Positions 14,201 to 27,800 are shown, counted from the stretch's first letter. The stretch: DNA of 64,000 bases from Lottia gigantea (GCF_000327385.1 NW_008708133.1:1196659-1260658), one strand, 5' to 3'. The notes: a model not told the origin generated them from the sequence alone. Numbers and translations are program-made.

Positions 14201-16558
14201 ATTATATATGATTAGTTAATTGCTGTGCTAGTTGATTGGCTTTTACCAATTCGTCTATGGCAGCAATTTATCCATCCAGAATAAATTTATTGCTTTGTAG
14301 CTAACATACAAAGAATTATAGCTGATAATAAAAGTATGAACAATAATTTTAATTGCTAAATTTGATCGTTTCAAATTAAGACTTTATTTTGTCACTATTT
14401 GTTTTGTATTTTGTTTTAATTGGTTCCATATTTTGTAAGTCTTCAGGGTATTAATTTCAGAATATGCAGAAATATAATGATTAATTTCATTATTTAGTTC
14501 AATTTATTGTGTAAAATTGTAGTTCTGAGAAGTGATAAAAATTTAACTCTATTAGTTGGTATAGAAAATATTTAAATGACCATATTCCTTTCAATTTACT
14601 TTACTTACACTCTACAATTAACAATCTATAACTAGAAACTTAGTGCTTAGATATATTTAATTGACTTTTTTTTACATTTGGATCAGAAAGAAAAACAGTT
14701 CAATTAACATTGAAAGAAAAATTACGTCTCATGTTGGTAGGTATTAGTTTTATTGTAAAACGGTTATTCGATTTACGAGTTTTGGGAACACTTATTTAAA
14801 ACTGCAACATTTTGTTTTACTGTCTGGTGTTTGTTGTTATTATAATTTCAGAAAGGTGTGACCAGATTGTAATTATAATATCATTATTGCAAATACCAAC
14901 CTTAAATGTAATTTGTGACATTAATGTATTACTCCCATCATGTTTTCTGTTACCAGTATTTATTATACACATTAGGCACTCATTAATGGAATGTTGTTTC
15001 TGTTTTAGCCATTGTTGAAATATATGATTCCATTAACAACTGTTTATTTTGCTGAATATTTTATTAATCAAGGTTTGGTAAGTATTTCAGAATATATTAT
15101 CATCTGCATCTTATTTTATGAATCATTGCAAATGACTACCCAATTCTCATTTGGACTTAAGTTGCACTTTTAAAAGAAACTACTTCATACGAAAGTAATT
15201 TTTTGTCAAGAATGATCTTTAATTGATGTTTTTGATTTATTTCAGCATGAATTATTGTACTTTAATAACATATGGATAGAAAAAAAAGAGCAGTATAGAT
15301 GGTAAGTGAAATTTCATGTAACCAAGGCAAATCTCCAGATTTTTTTTCTTGACCTGTACACATGTATGTACCCAACTAAATTCTCCACTTTACCTAATTT
15401 TACCCCCAGTTTTTTTCTCACTTACATATTCTGTATTTACATACTCTGTTCCATTGTCTTTTTGATCTGTTCACTTTGTGACTGATTTCATATGAACTTT
15501 TCTGTCATGTATATATGCTGTATCATATACTTTTAATAATCTTCATTGAAATTCTGCTTATAGATATACTGTAATTGATGTTTTGTTTTTGACGATGTGT
15601 ATTGCTCAGTGATTTTATTTAATATGCAGGTATCAAGTGGATTATCAAATTGGTGTTTTTTTATCTAGATCATCTGTAAATTTATTACAAATAAAAAAAT
15701 TATGGATACTACCATTATTACAGGTAAACTTTTCATATTTTGAAAATTACAGCATACAGACCTACCAATTACAGTCATCCAACCTTATTTAGGCTGAGGT
15801 TTATTAAATTTGAAATTTGAGGATTTGGGAATTAATTTTTTTCTGGATACATAATCATTAGATATATGGGTTTATAATCATGAGCCTTGTGGCTATATAA
15901 TTATGAGCCTGATGGCTATAAAATCACGAGCCTTTTGGCAATATAATCATGAGAATCGTGGGTTTCTTATTACGAGATTTGGGGCTAATGAGAGGTGATG
16001 ATGATGATTATGAGATTCAAAACTCATTCTTGTACTAAGTAAAATACAAGTACTTTTGATTTCAGTTAGTCAATATGGCAGTGTTACTAAGTCAAGTCTT
16101 CTATAGATATATTCCAAATGTTTGGATCATATTTGCTATAGTATTATTTGAAGGCCTGTTGGGAGGAGCAGCTTATGTAAATACATTCTATAGAATGTCT
16201 ATAGAGGTAATCATTAATAATTTCATGCCTTATAACTAGGTGGATATGGCTCAGTGACACCCATTGGTCCATTCTTTAAAGCACAGACTGGGCCAGAAGT
16301 TTTCTTATTTTAAATTAAGATTTTAAATTAAGATTTCATACTTAATTCTTGGTTAAATCTCTGCAATGATTTAGGCCTCTAATGATCATATATATTTTTA
16401 TGCATGTTTAACTGTCTTTTCAGATTCCAGCAGAACATAGAGAGTTTAGTTTAGGAGCTGCTTCTCTAGGTGATACAATTGGTATTGCTGTTGCAGGAGC
16501 TGTAGCTATTCCAAGTCATAACCATATGTGTAGTCTTAAAATCAAGATGAACTCATAA
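8262..16558 (+). CDS. CLN3: CLN3 (battenin) lysosomal membrane protein, 16 exons, 509 aa
   Basis: Multi-pass lysosomal/endosomal membrane protein of the family mutated in juvenile Batten disease. Coding exons: 8262-8361, 9740-9788, 10412-10523, 10763-10837, 11233-11312, 11508-11593, 11906-11978, 12202-12345, 12612-12694, 13855-14037, 14687-14736, 15009-15077, 15246-15301, 15630-15723, 16066-16206, 16424-16558; phases agree at every junction. Family signatures: GLCNNFAYVIMLSAAHDIL, LLADILPTLVIK, WSSGTGGAGVFG, VYFAEYFINQGL, EGLLGGAAYVNTF and EHREFSLGA. NGT and NSS glycosylation sequons lie in the first luminal loop. It is longer than human CLN3 (438 aa), mainly in the hydrophilic loop of exon 10. 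The human C-terminal CaaX prenylation box is absent: the aligned Cys is followed by nine more residues. Exon 10 uses the less usual donor GTTACT. Identification is near certain; the 5' end of the transcript is not seen. Confidence 0.96.
8512..9260. repeat. 33-bp minisatellite, about 22 copies, in CLN3 intron 1
   Basis: Tandem units containing TATATTCTAGTATACTATT followed by (A/G)TTATATTACCTGA; the period is 33 bp with a few substitutions and one shorter unit near 8806. Because 33 is a multiple of three, one frame stays open and gives an artificial 11-residue Leu/Tyr/Ile/Ser repeat. Each unit contains the perfect palindrome TAGTATACTA. It lies wholly in an intron. Confidence 0.95.
12950..13765. 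repeat. Long inverted (foldback) repeat in CLN3 intron 9
   Basis: The left arm (about 12950-13315) is repeated in reverse complement by the right arm (about 13366-13765). Matching blocks include GCAAGAGTTATGTCCCTCTA, GTCCAAATTATAAATAAAAA and the outer GTGGGTTTGTTTTGCC. The arms are roughly 365-400 bp and only modestly diverged. The centre is a run of 50 Ns. No transposase is visible, so this looks like a foldback-type DNA element or MITE; I could not fix a target-site duplication. Confidence 0.85.
13316..13365. other. Assembly gap (50 N) at the centre of the foldback repeat
   Basis: Fifty consecutive N, a nominal gap size. It sits at the hairpin centre, where reads or assembly would be expected to fail, so the true loop length is unknown. 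Confidence 0.99.
15868..15990. repeat. Short tandem repeat in CLN3 intron 14
   Basis: Three to four degenerate units of about 28-30 bp built on ATAATCATGAGCCTTGTGGC. It is intronic with no coding potential. Confidence 0.7.
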
Positions 16559-19500
16559 TATTTCTGTACAATTCAAACATTTGTGTTACTTTCTATGTCA
16601 AAGAAAGAACATCTTTATGATGAATAGGAAAATTTTAAGTTGGTAAAAATAAGTGCCTTTTTCGGGAGCCTTTACAATTTGCAATGATATTATATTTTTA
16701 CTTTTTTCTTAACTGAAATTTAGATGTATTACTATCATTTTTTCAGTGGACCCAGTGAGGTCTTAAATCTTTGGTTTTAAATAATCTTACTAAAAGTAAT
16801 GAACAGTTTGGGTGAAATTACTGTACAGTTTTTCTTCACTTATTGTATGAGAAATGGACAGTTGGTGTGATGATATTGTACATAAAATTAAATTGAATAT
16901 GTTAATCAAAGATTTCTTTATGCTGTCTTCTGAATTACACCATGTGTGTCCATACAAGTAAGACACACTGCCAAAGTTGAATTAACTGGTAATGAAACTA
17001 CCATACATCAGTTTTTATATGCCCACATCTCCTTGTGAGTGTCATGTCAGCATCCATATTCACCCGTTCCTCAGAGAAGCCCTCATAGAATCTATAGTTT
17101 AATGGATTATGATTATGTTTATGTAAATACTTGAAGATCAAGTAGGAGTTGGACAGTTAGCAACATTTGAAGTGATCCACTAACTTTGGAAGTTGCAAAT
17201 TGCAAGTTAATGTGTTTCTATAACAGTTGAAACTCACAATAGGAATGAATTATTGACCATGAATTTAAATCAAATGTTTCTTCTATCACAAGCATCAATC
17301 TACATAATTAACTACAACGATGTAATTATTCATTTGATCCACAGATATATGTTAAAAGGTTTTATCAGAATCTATGTTATAGTGAGATTGTGATAGCTTT
17401 GATATTTGTATCTGAAGGATATGTCAGCGGCATGAGATGATTTGTCCAGTCCAGATTGGGCTTTGACTAGCCAACCTATATTTGACAAGGAAAAGTTTCT
17501 TTACTACAGAATAAGAAGTACCGTATCATAGAAGAACGTTTTACAAAATCGTGGCCTGGATAGCAAGATTTTTCTGATATAACTACACTCTTGCTCAGGC
17601 CCTATTCAACATAACAAATGTCTGACATATTCTACGATTACCATCCAGCAGCTGTGCACGTCACTAGATACCAGTAGAAGAGAGTTCATAGTATAACCCT
17701 CTTGTGACATCTTGCCATTATTACTTATCAATTTCCACGATATTACAATGTAAATCCCGGTATTTACAATGCATGTAAGACCCCAGAACGCCTTATCAAA
17801 TGTATAGTCTAGCTCAATGGTTGACCACGTTTGTAGATAAGAATTGCACTCCTTTTTTGGCAGAAATCTGCTCTTTCCCCGAGAATGATTTGGTAGAGAT
17901 TATGCTGGTCACGTCCATACACAGACATTCTCAGATGTAAGTTGGGTTCAAGCGACCGTTTGTCTTTCATTTTGTATTGTGTGTAAGAATGGCCCATTGT
18001 CTTGATTCGTTATATTTTCTTCATATACTCACGAAACTATTTTGCATAGGCTGTAAAGTTTCCTAGCATATTAGAGGTTCATAAGTCAGATACAACATTT
18101 TTCCCTCGTTTTTTTTTTTAAAGATATTTAAAATCCTTTCCCTAGGGGCAAGCCCCTTGAGAATCGGGATTTTATTTATCATAAAACCTGTCGTGTTTTA
18201 CGTAGAAGAACTTCGAAAATTTATGATATATTAAGGATGGAAAATCGACTCAACATTATTAAATGCGCTTAGAGTTATCATATTCAGGCAATGATGTTGT
18301 TTATCTTAAAAGTACATTTCGTACAAGAACATAAATTACACAGATAATTGTAGTCTTGAACCCTGGAACATGTATATTAGTATGTTGGGCCAGCTGGAAT
18401 AGAGTTCTGATGAAATTGGAGCCGGTTCCACCATATCTCTGCTACTGATATATTTGGTCACGTGACTTTATATACTGCCAGACAGTACAACAAAGAAGAA
18501 ACATGACGGTTATTGTCTACATAACTTCAGTTACTTTCATGAAAAAAGTAAGTTTTCATGTATTTTTTGATAAGTAGGCTAATCATTGGCTTATTAATAA
18601 GTTGATATCTCAGAAGATATGTGACTCTAATTCGTGTATTTCTAATACTTTCTTAGCTGAATTCCTACTAGTACAAGTATTTCTCGGCGTCAGTCTATAA
18701 TACAGATATAATATTTTGATAAAAGTTTGTTCCTTGAAACCAAATAAAGACTCCAAAATGTAACGCTGTGAAAAAGTCGTTACAAATGTTTTCTAGCTTT
18801 TGATCGATTAAGCCATTGGCCATAGTAGGTAATAATGAATTGTTGTTTTCATTGCGTCAAGCTTTCTGGAATGATAGAATCAACAGATGCGGGATGGGTT
18901 ATCAGAAAGGCGCAATTAGAAAGTATGAATGTAATACAAAAACATTATGCAATAGCTAAAGAGCTTCTAATAAATCCCTATAAAACTCATGTTACTCATA
19001 AGTCAAACTTCGGAATAGTCTGAACCTTGGAATATATAGATTAACCAAGGTATAGATGTTATAAAGCATTTAGTAGATAATCATCAGTGGTTCAAAAACA
19101 CCAACTGACTCATTTTGTGTGTAAACAGACGATGCGCGTTGATACCGCTTATCTAAGCCATGCCATATTTTTTTTTTAATCAAAGCGCATTTTCGGACAG
19201 TTATGGCCTACACTCTAACAAATAATTCTATTCCTATTGAAAGTATTCAAAAGTAGACAAACAAAAAATTGTAGAAAAATAACAACGCTCAACAAGGCAT
19301 CTCGCATCCCTATACTTACTTAGGCTTAAGTCGCAACAGAGATAACTTATAGTCTGAACAATGCATATAATTGAACTAACATAATATATTTTTTAACTAT
19401 GCTAAATGACAACTATTTAATATTTTTGTACTTTGACATAATAATGTACTCGTCCATGTCCTGAATGTTTCCCTACAAACTAAGAATAGAATAGCCCACT

Positions 19501-19573
19501 TCCGGATTGACTAATGGTTAGACAGGAGGCATAGGCTTTTTATTAGATTTGTGACAAAAATTTAATTTACGAA
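16559..19573. other. Intergenic between CLN3 and SH3BGRL-like gene
   Basis: Contains the CLN3 3' untranslated region, with a possible ATTAAA signal near 16888, then AT-rich sequence. Open frames at 17809-17997 (-) and 18835-19023 (+) show no family resemblance or splice continuity. The promoter of the next gene must lie just upstream of 19574, but no TATA box is obvious. Confidence 0.45.
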
Positions 19574-22500
19574 ATGAGTTCAGAAGCAGCTATCAGAGTT
19601 TATGGAACTACTATATCATCCAATTCTAATGTAAGTAACCGATACGGAAATTAACTTATGTAGTCCAGTATATGACTAAGTGCGAAGCAGCTAGATGTGA
19701 GGCGTGCCTGTCACTCAAGTGGTTGAATGAGACAATAGGCCTAACTTCAAACTGGGACAAGGAAATAAATTGAAAGTAGGGTTGAATTTGGCAATGTTAT
19801 TCATGATTTGATCAGATCTGCATGCAAGTTTGTTTCAGTTGAATCAGGACAACTCGGACCAAAACAAACTCAGCCCACTGCAAATTCTGCGCACTTTTTT
19901 TCTCAAAAATATTTCACGGCAAACCCGGCCCACTTTTCATAACAAACTCGTCCCACTTTTCATTACAAACTCGGCCTTACCTTACTTTTTAAGTTTAATA
20001 TAATTATATTTCACTACAAACTCCGACTATGACCCGACTGACAATAGGCATTGAATAATAGGGGGCATTATTGATGCTAATCAGAGTCAGAGACTGATCC
20101 ACACTCTGCCAATATGAGTATGGACTTCAAATCTGTAATAATGTAGTACAATAGAATGTTTATTTCAAATTACAGCTGCTGTTTGCATTTTGTTGAATAA
20201 AGTGCTCTCTCCCTAAGCGCTATTATGTCCATCATTCATTGCTAGGAATTTTTATTTAGTACCGTAGGTTATATCAGCATATTTTTTTTATCATAGGCCT
20301 AACTTAGTTACTTTATTGTCTGTTAATGAATTAGAAAGTAGTATTCAGCCTAGTAAGCTAGACTGATATAATTCAGTATGATATATGATTTGAGTGTTTA
20401 AGGCAGTCAGACAAGACAGTCCTGTTTTATAAAATTCTCAATGAATCATTTTCCAATACATCCACACCCTTGATATTGAGGTTTCTCTGTAATTGTCAGG
20501 TGTTAAAAATTAATGATCAAATTTATTGTTGCTATATAGGTTGTAGACAATATGTAGGTTTGATCAATATACATTATTTTGATTTAATTTTATGCCTGAT
20601 TTATTGAATATTTAATTATATTAAAACACAAACATTATTTATTAATTACTGTTCAATTTGCTCTAAAATGATATAAACAATTGTTAAAGCAAATTAAAAA
20701 ATCGAAGTAAGCATCATATTACAACTTAAGGAGGTCTTGCATATGGTAGAAACTTGGAACAACTACATTTGATCCACTTTTCGAAACTAGCATAATGTGA
20801 ATGAATCTAATCCGTTGTTGAATTAAGTCATTGATAGCCGAAAATAGTGGTTTCCATGTACTTTCTATTATAGTTTTGATCTTTCAAAATTTGTGGCAAT
20901 CTTCTTGACGACAATTGCTTATTGTTATCGAAATGTGAATTCTTTTTTTTTTTTTTTTTTTTTTCGAAATTTACACACCTTCCTGAGCCTAGACTGCAGT
21001 AGTTGCAGTAACCATTCAACTTCTCTAGACCTTCTGTTGTGGCGACGTGTTCCTTAAGTGTATTTTGGAACATTTTTGCAAAACCGGAAATGCCATAGTT
21101 CAACATGTGCAAAAACGGGTTTTTTGACCCTGGAAGCCACATTTTTGGGCCAATTTTGCTCGGGTCTTCATTTTTGGAATCTGTGACTAAATTCCGATGT
21201 GATATGAGTTAAAAAATTTCAAATTTCGAAAATTCGTAGCATACATTTTTTTGGCCAATTTTCGAAATTTTTGGACCATTATTCCGTTTTTTTCGGATTA
21301 ATCTGAAATTTTGATAAAAGATGCATGTCACTAATGTAAACAATTTGACGTATTCAAAATTTTTGCGTCACTTCCGGTTAAAGTGGAAAATCGATTTTCA
21401 CTTCCGGTTGAATAACTTCCGGTGTGATTGAAATATTTCAACGAAATTATGTATATCGTTATTAATCTTAATTCCATGGCCGATTTTAAAATAAAATTTA
21501 GTCCGAAAAAAATACTTCGGGCGCCATCTTGATTTGATACTTTTTAATAAAACTCAAAATGGGGCTTCGGGGGAGAATGGGATTGGTCAAATTTTTATGT
21601 TGGCGTATACTTTAGTCGATGGTGACAAAAATGTTGGGAATGGATTTTTGAATTTGACTTTTGCTTTTTTGCAACTTCCGGTCGAATTTTTTCAATTTTT
21701 GAAGGCTTGTATCTCGTGACCTTGACCTTTGATGACCTTGACCTTTATAGGGTCAAAGGTCATTGACCTTGCCTATCATTTGATACTTTGACCTTTGACC
21801 CCAGACATGTACTTCCGGTTTTATAGCTATCCGTAAAAAGCCAAATTCGCAACTTTGGACTGCTCTAACACGTGACCTAATTAACCTAATTTTTTCGGTT
21901 TCCTAATGTTCTTCTCATGCACTTTACATAGATACAGAACAATTGCTTTTTTAAAGCAAAATTGAAATTCGTGATTTTTTCAAATTTGAGTTTTGTTTTA
22001 CCATTTTTGTGTCTTTTTGATCTTGGTGTATGTATATCTTATGACCTATTTTATGGAGAACCTTGATATTTGGAATACAACTAGACACTTTGAATATGAA
22101 TTCACCTATGGCAAAAAAATTGGGGTGGGCGTGGCACATCCAGGTTGAATTACTGCTCGTTTACATTTTCGGGCTGGGGCATAACTCGCATAGGATACGT
22201 TTGTTAAAAAAGGGACTTTGCACACAATTACCTCATCCTTTTGGCCAGTTTGTGTTAACAGCTCTGTTGTTTCAGCTTTATAGTTCCAAAAAAGGAACGG
22301 GTTTTAACATTTGGATATTTTCATTTTTCGATTTTGACCTTTGTTGACATTTGTTGACCTATATCTTTTGACTTGAATAATGTAGAAGCTTGAAATTTGA
22401 AACACAACATAACATTTGGAATATCAATTACCCTATGCAAAAAAATTAAGGTGGGCGTGGCACATCCGGGTAATATTACTCATTATTGATATTTTTGGCC

Positions 22501-24839
22501 AGGAGCATAACTCGCAAAGTATACGTTTGTTCAAAATGGAACTTTGCATACAATTATCTCATGAATTGAGCCACTTTGTCTTAGAAGTTCGGTTGTTTCC
22601 GCTTCTTAGTTCAAAAAAAGGAACAGGTTTTGGAAATTCAAAATTTTCAATTTTTGACCTTGACCTTTGATGACTTTGACCTTTATTGGGTCAAAGGTCA
22701 TTGACGTTGTCTAGTAGTTTATGCTCTCATATTTGACCTCTGACGTCTACTTTCGCTTTTATAGCTGTCCAAAAACATCCAAATTTGCAACTTTGGACTG
22801 CTCTAGCACGTGACCTAATTAACCTAGAAAGTAAGTCTCCTAATGTGCTTCTCGTGCACTTTACATAGATATATAACAATCGTTATTTTAAAGCAAAATT
22901 GAAATTCGTGATTTTTTCAAATTTGAGTTTTTTTTTTTACAATATTTGCGACTTTTTGAGCTTAGTGTATGTATATCTTATGATCTATTTGATGTAGAAC
23001 CTTGATATTTGGAATATAACTACACTTTGAATATGAATTAACCTATGACAAAAAAACTTATGTGGGCGTGGCACATCCGGGTTGAATTTCTAATTGTTTA
23101 CATTTTGGGGCTGGAGCATAACTCGCATAGGATGCGTTTGTTCAAAAAAGAGACTTTGCACACAATTACCTCATCCTTTTGGCCAGTATGTATTAATAGC
23201 TCAGTTGTTTCAGCTTTATAGTTTCAAAAAAGGAACGGGTTTTAACATTTGGATATTTTCATTTTTCGATTTTGACCTTTGTTGACATTTGGTGACCTTT
23301 ATCTTTTGACCTCTATTATGTAGGAACTTGACATTTGGAACATCACGTAATATTTTGAATATATATCTATATCTCTTGATCTTGACCTTTTTAGGCCTTC
23401 TCCTTTGCAAGATCAAAGATCATTGATACTTTCATTTGTGAGGTCTGACGTCCACTTCCGGTATAAAAATCTTGTAAAAAAATGAAAATAACTTTAGACT
23501 GTTCTTGCGCTTGATCTAATTATCGTGGAAGGTTGATTTTTTCAGGGTCTTTTGCATTTTGCTACATTTGCAAAGTCCCACTCTGTGCCTCGTGTGGTTT
23601 TAGTTAAGTATGCTTTAATTTTTCTTTCTGACTTTTGATTTGATTCTCTATATGCCATTAACAAAACTTAAAGGTTCAAAGATAAGTAACCCATTAAGCA
23701 CTGTTGTGAATGGGTTAAGTATGTTCCTCTTTCTCTATTGGTGTATATGTTTACTGTTGTCCTGCAAGGGAAATAAAACACTTCCTGCTGTGAAGGTTCA
23801 TACTTATGTCTGTTATATTGTCCAGTATAAACAATCTGTGCTGTACAAATTATGATGAGACAAATGAAACCTTATTGTACATGTATAGAAATTTCTTTTT
23901 TAAAGAAATGATTAATAAATGCTCTTGACTAATAGGTCTACACGGCAGCCGACAGACTGACAATAATATCTATCTATTCAAACCACATCCCCTTTGGTCA
24001 TAAGTTCCTTGAGGCCTTTGTACACTAATATCTAATATGTTATAATTCTCGTATTCAAGTCAAAATACTGTCTAATTAGCTATAGACATTTTTGAGGAAT
24101 TTCAACCAGTCAACTCAGAAATTAGGAGAAAAGGAAATTAACTCCTTTAAAACCATTTTGGTTATAATGAATGCTTGATTACAAATGGTTATTGTTGTTT
24201 ATAGGTTGCAACACAACAGAACCATATAGAGACGGTTTTAACTAGTAAAAAATTACCCTTCAAGTTTATTGATATATCAAGTGATATGAGTGGTGGTCTA
24301 AAAGATGAAATGAGAGGTAAAGCCAACAAGCCTGATGCCCTACCACCACAAATCTTTAATGGAGAGATATATTGTGGAGTAAGTATGATTGATCTCTTTC
24401 AGTGCCGGTAGTTATAAACAGTTTGTTGCAGATTTGAATATTAATTACCAAAGAAGAGAGCCATATCAAAAACTAAAAAGTTCTGAAAACTGTTGAATAG
24501 ACGTTGAATATTTTATTCTGGTGATGGTTGTTGTTCTGCCAAATGTTCTAATATAAACAAAGCTGCCAGTGGACATTATGTTACCTTGTCTGACAAGCTG
24601 TTACATAACTGAAATTTCTACCAATTGCTTGGTAATGTGGGTGCACCTGGCCATTGTCTTAGAATCTATATACTTGCAACTACTTGACTATTAAAAACAT
24701 TCTAAAAAGGTTGAGCTAATTACTTATTTAGTGTTTTTATTTCTATAATTAGTAACATTTGATTTTCAAGGATTATCCAGCATTTCAAGAGGCTGTTGAA
24801 GATGAAAGAGTGTTAGAATTTTTACACGTCCAGAAATGA
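19574..24839 (+). CDS. SH3BGRL3: SH3-domain-binding glutamic acid-rich-like protein (SH3BGRL family), 3 exons, 99 aa
   Basis: Small cytosolic protein with a thioredoxin/glutaredoxin fold that lacks the redox CxxC motif. Exons 19574-19630, 24205-24378 and 24771-24839 join in phase 0 to give 99 residues. It starts MSSEAAIRVYGTTISSNSN, followed by the central FKFIDIS..DEMRGKA..PPQIFNGEIYCGDY and a C-terminal FQEAVEDERVLEFL. This follows human SH3BGRL3 (93 aa; DEMR..PPQI.NG..YCGDYE.F.EAVE) almost position by position. There is no glutamate-rich tail, so it is the short L/L3 type rather than SH3BGR; I cannot assign the exact paralogue with certainty. Intron 1 (4.6 kb) carries a large tandem repeat. 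AATAAA signals at 25632-25641 could end the transcript. Confidence 0.92.
20990..23530. repeat. Higher-order tandem repeat in intron 1 of the SH3BGRL-like gene
   Basis: A block near 21955-22360 (CTTTACATAGATA, then AAAGCAAAATTGAAATTCGT, then GTGGGCGTGGCACATCC, then CATAACTCGCATAGGAT) recurs about 945 bp later at about 22900-23290. Within the unit the GGGCGTGGCACATCC sub-block is present twice (about 22030-22360 and 22380-22660). Upstream and downstream parts are rich in CACTTCCGGTT and TGACCTTTGACC. No protein is encoded. Similar motifs are familiar from mollusc intergenic repeats, but I cannot name the family. Confidence 0.8.
21716..21810. promoter_or_regulatory. Cluster of AGGTCA/TGACCT nuclear-receptor half-sites
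   Basis: About nine TGACCT or GGTCA half-sites lie within 95 bp, including a perfect direct repeat with one-base spacing, GGGTCAAAGGTCA, at 21750-21762. The same DR1 recurs at 22688-22700 in the next unit. DR1 is the established binding form for HNF4/RXR/COUP-TF receptors, and TCAAGGTCA forms suit monomeric receptors. Whether these are used or merely repeat sequence is unknown. Confidence 0.35.
24534..24602 (+). mobile_element. Solo end fragment of a Pearl/Helentron-like element
   Basis: CTGCCAAATGTTCTAATATA followed by AAAGCTGCCAGTGG and CTTGTCTGACAAGCT matches the 3' end module of the element at 43475-44330, including the short terminal hairpin. It lies in intron 2 of the SH3BGRL-like gene. 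Confidence 0.55.
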
Positions 24840-27800
24840 AAACCTGTTATAGCTCAACATCTTTTGATTACGGTTAGTACTTACACATAGAAAACAAAAT
24901 ATAATAGCTTCATTAGCTGGTGATGAAGTAAATATTTTGTGACTGTATTCTTCTAACTTTCCTTGTGAGCCACATGTGAGAAATATTTAGGAACAAAAAC
25001 CTTATGTGTTTAAATTAATCGGGCACAAAAGAAACTGTTGTGATACTTATCCTCGATCCAAATGAATAAAATTACTGCTAGCCTTATTCTGGAGTTATTT
25101 CCCTTCACTTACAAAAATGAGACAAGTCCTCATAGTGTAATTCCAAACATAGGGTTAATCTATTTGAATATGTTAGTAGCAATTGGCTAGAATTTGTGTT
25201 ATCAACTAATTGTATATTTTCAATGTAGAAAAGGTTTAATTCTCCTTTCTATTTCAGATAATAATACAAGTAATGAAATTGTGTTCCAATGGTAAAAGGA
25301 GAAACTTTTGATATCACAGAGTATTTTCTTTTATATTTTATTATATTATAATATTTCATTATGTGAACTGTTTATATTGTACTGCCTGTTATTATATTTT
25401 GTTTTTTGTATTGCAAAGGCTGATATCACAAACTAAGTTTTGGTACAGTGTTTGCGAACTGGTGGACAAAAAAATCACATCAATCACATCAATAACTGTT
25501 GGTGTAAATATTACTTGAAAGTTTTACTAGTCCAAACCATTTCTTTTATATAATATGCTTGTTACACTCTAGATGTAATATTCAGTAACATTAATATACT
25601 GTATTACTAAAACCTTGCCATCATTCCACACAATAAATAAAGATTCCTAGATGAATTGACTGTAGCAAATATAGCTGTGGGCCAATGGTCTGTATATTTG
25701 ATTGGCAATGTTTTATAATCTGTTCTATCTCTCTTGAAATCATATTGTGCCTTGGTAACGTTGAATTGATTGATCAAAGTTAAATTTAAAGTATTAGTTT
25801 TGTTTTGTTGAATTTTTTTCTTTATTACATTTTTTATGGTTTATGGTGCTTTAGCTATCTTGTCTATAAATTTTTTTTTTGTGATATGAAACATATTATT
25901 GTCAACTTTAAAGTTATTTTCTTCTGTACTCATGAAACTGGTGTAGAATGGAAAATATCATGTAACTTTTTATACTTAAATCAGAATTAATATATATTGC
26001 TCAATATTTGTAAACCTTATTTGAAATATATAACAGACATGAGATAAGAAAAGAGAGCATTGAGAGAACATAAAAAACACCAAACAGCATTATAATTATA
26101 CACCGAGTATTTTTTATTAATGAGAACTTGCACATTATGATAAAGTTTTCTTACTCCTGAATCATCCTTAAGAGTAGTTTGAACGACTATACAGACAAAG
26201 TTATGGCAGTGGTATAATGGGATAAGATAACTTATTTCTGATTATCAAGACTAGAGTAATGTATATATATGTTCATGTCTTAAATAAAGAATTCAGATCT
26301 ATAATAGTATTGTCTTGCAGCTAGCATTAAAGCCATTTTATTAATTTACGAAGGTACGATTTCTCAGATAATGCTTCATAATCTATAATCTTATTATATT
26401 TTAGCTTATTTTTTTTATAAGGAATAACTATTTCTTAGTCAATACTCAAACACCATGATAAATTTGGAATCAAAGAAAGATTAAGTAAATTAGAAGTCCA
26501 ATTATGAAAAGTCTAATTCCATATTTTTCGGTTGATTTTAAGGATTTCATTGTACAATTTTAACACATAGTATAATGTTTTAAGGTCGCCAATATTAAGA
26601 AATGTTACTTATGATGAAGGTGTTACTTTCAAGTTGGGTTTGGTAGAATTATATCACTATAAAACTTGAACTATATGTAACCTGCTCTAAAGGTACAATA
26701 TACTTTATATCTGTGACCTAAAATGATATAATACCTTTAATATACTCTGTATTTCACAGAATTGTTCCTGTGTTTATCCACACAATAAACCAATATTCCT
26801 TTTTTTCAACTGAATCATCATTTTGTATCCTCACATGGAACCATGTAGTTTTTAATTATTGTAAGCTTTTCTCCGTATTATTGTTTTTTCTGCGTTTCTT
26901 TCAAGATCAGACCATATTTTCCGTTTTTTTAATAGTGGCAATGGTAAACCATTACTATTTCCAGATTTTGTTAGCAGCTTCTCAAACAGAAAAAAAAAAC
27001 AAGTTGAGCGACCTTTAAATTATAAGATTTCACTTGTAGGCCCATAAGCCGTGAACGTTCGGCGGCCATTTTTCAACTTTCAATTCTCCAATTGCATGTG
27101 CATCTATGGTTAGTATAACGATTAGGGTCCAACCATCTTTCTATACCCCCCACTCGCGCTACCACTGTTTAGCGCTTGAGCTAACGTGGTTCAGGCGATG
27201 GCTGATGCCATAGTGCATCGTCTTGAACCCATAGTAAGATATTTGGACCAGTGCCGGTAATCCATCCAATAAATTCAGATGCAAGGGAAATCAACGATAA
27301 TTTTCAAAATATTATTGGATCTCTCCCAACCCTCCCCATGATGCTTGCGTTGTATGCCATCAAACAGGATGCTGTCCAGAATGGTCTCGGGTTCAAGGAA
27401 GTCAAAACTTTATTTTAATTTTTTCGTTTGACATTCTGTGATCGGCTACAAGAGGATTTTTACTAAGCAAAATCTAAATCAGCATGTCCACACATTTCCA
27501 AATTATTCACTTGTCTGTATCAAGCACATAAATAATTCAATATATATAATATGAAAGGATTTTCTGTTTTCCACCAACTTGGCTGAAAAAAAACACCCCC
27601 AAAAACCGTAATATTATTGCTATCTAGGTTTGTATCAGACACGTGAATGTTTATTGGGTGCAATATGAACCCAACTAATAATTGACTCAATTTAAAGGTA
27701 AAATAACATGTTGCATTTAACTTCCTAAATAATTTCTTCCTGCTCATCACTTTACAAACATCTTATTTCGTTATCCATCAAAATTGACCGGTGGGATTCG

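Noticed and set aside
27040-27420. GC-richer patch with sequences reminiscent of tRNA A and B boxes, considered as a tRNA-derived SINE
   Set aside because: Box matches are weak, no cloverleaf can be drawn and there is no A-tail or second copy in the window.
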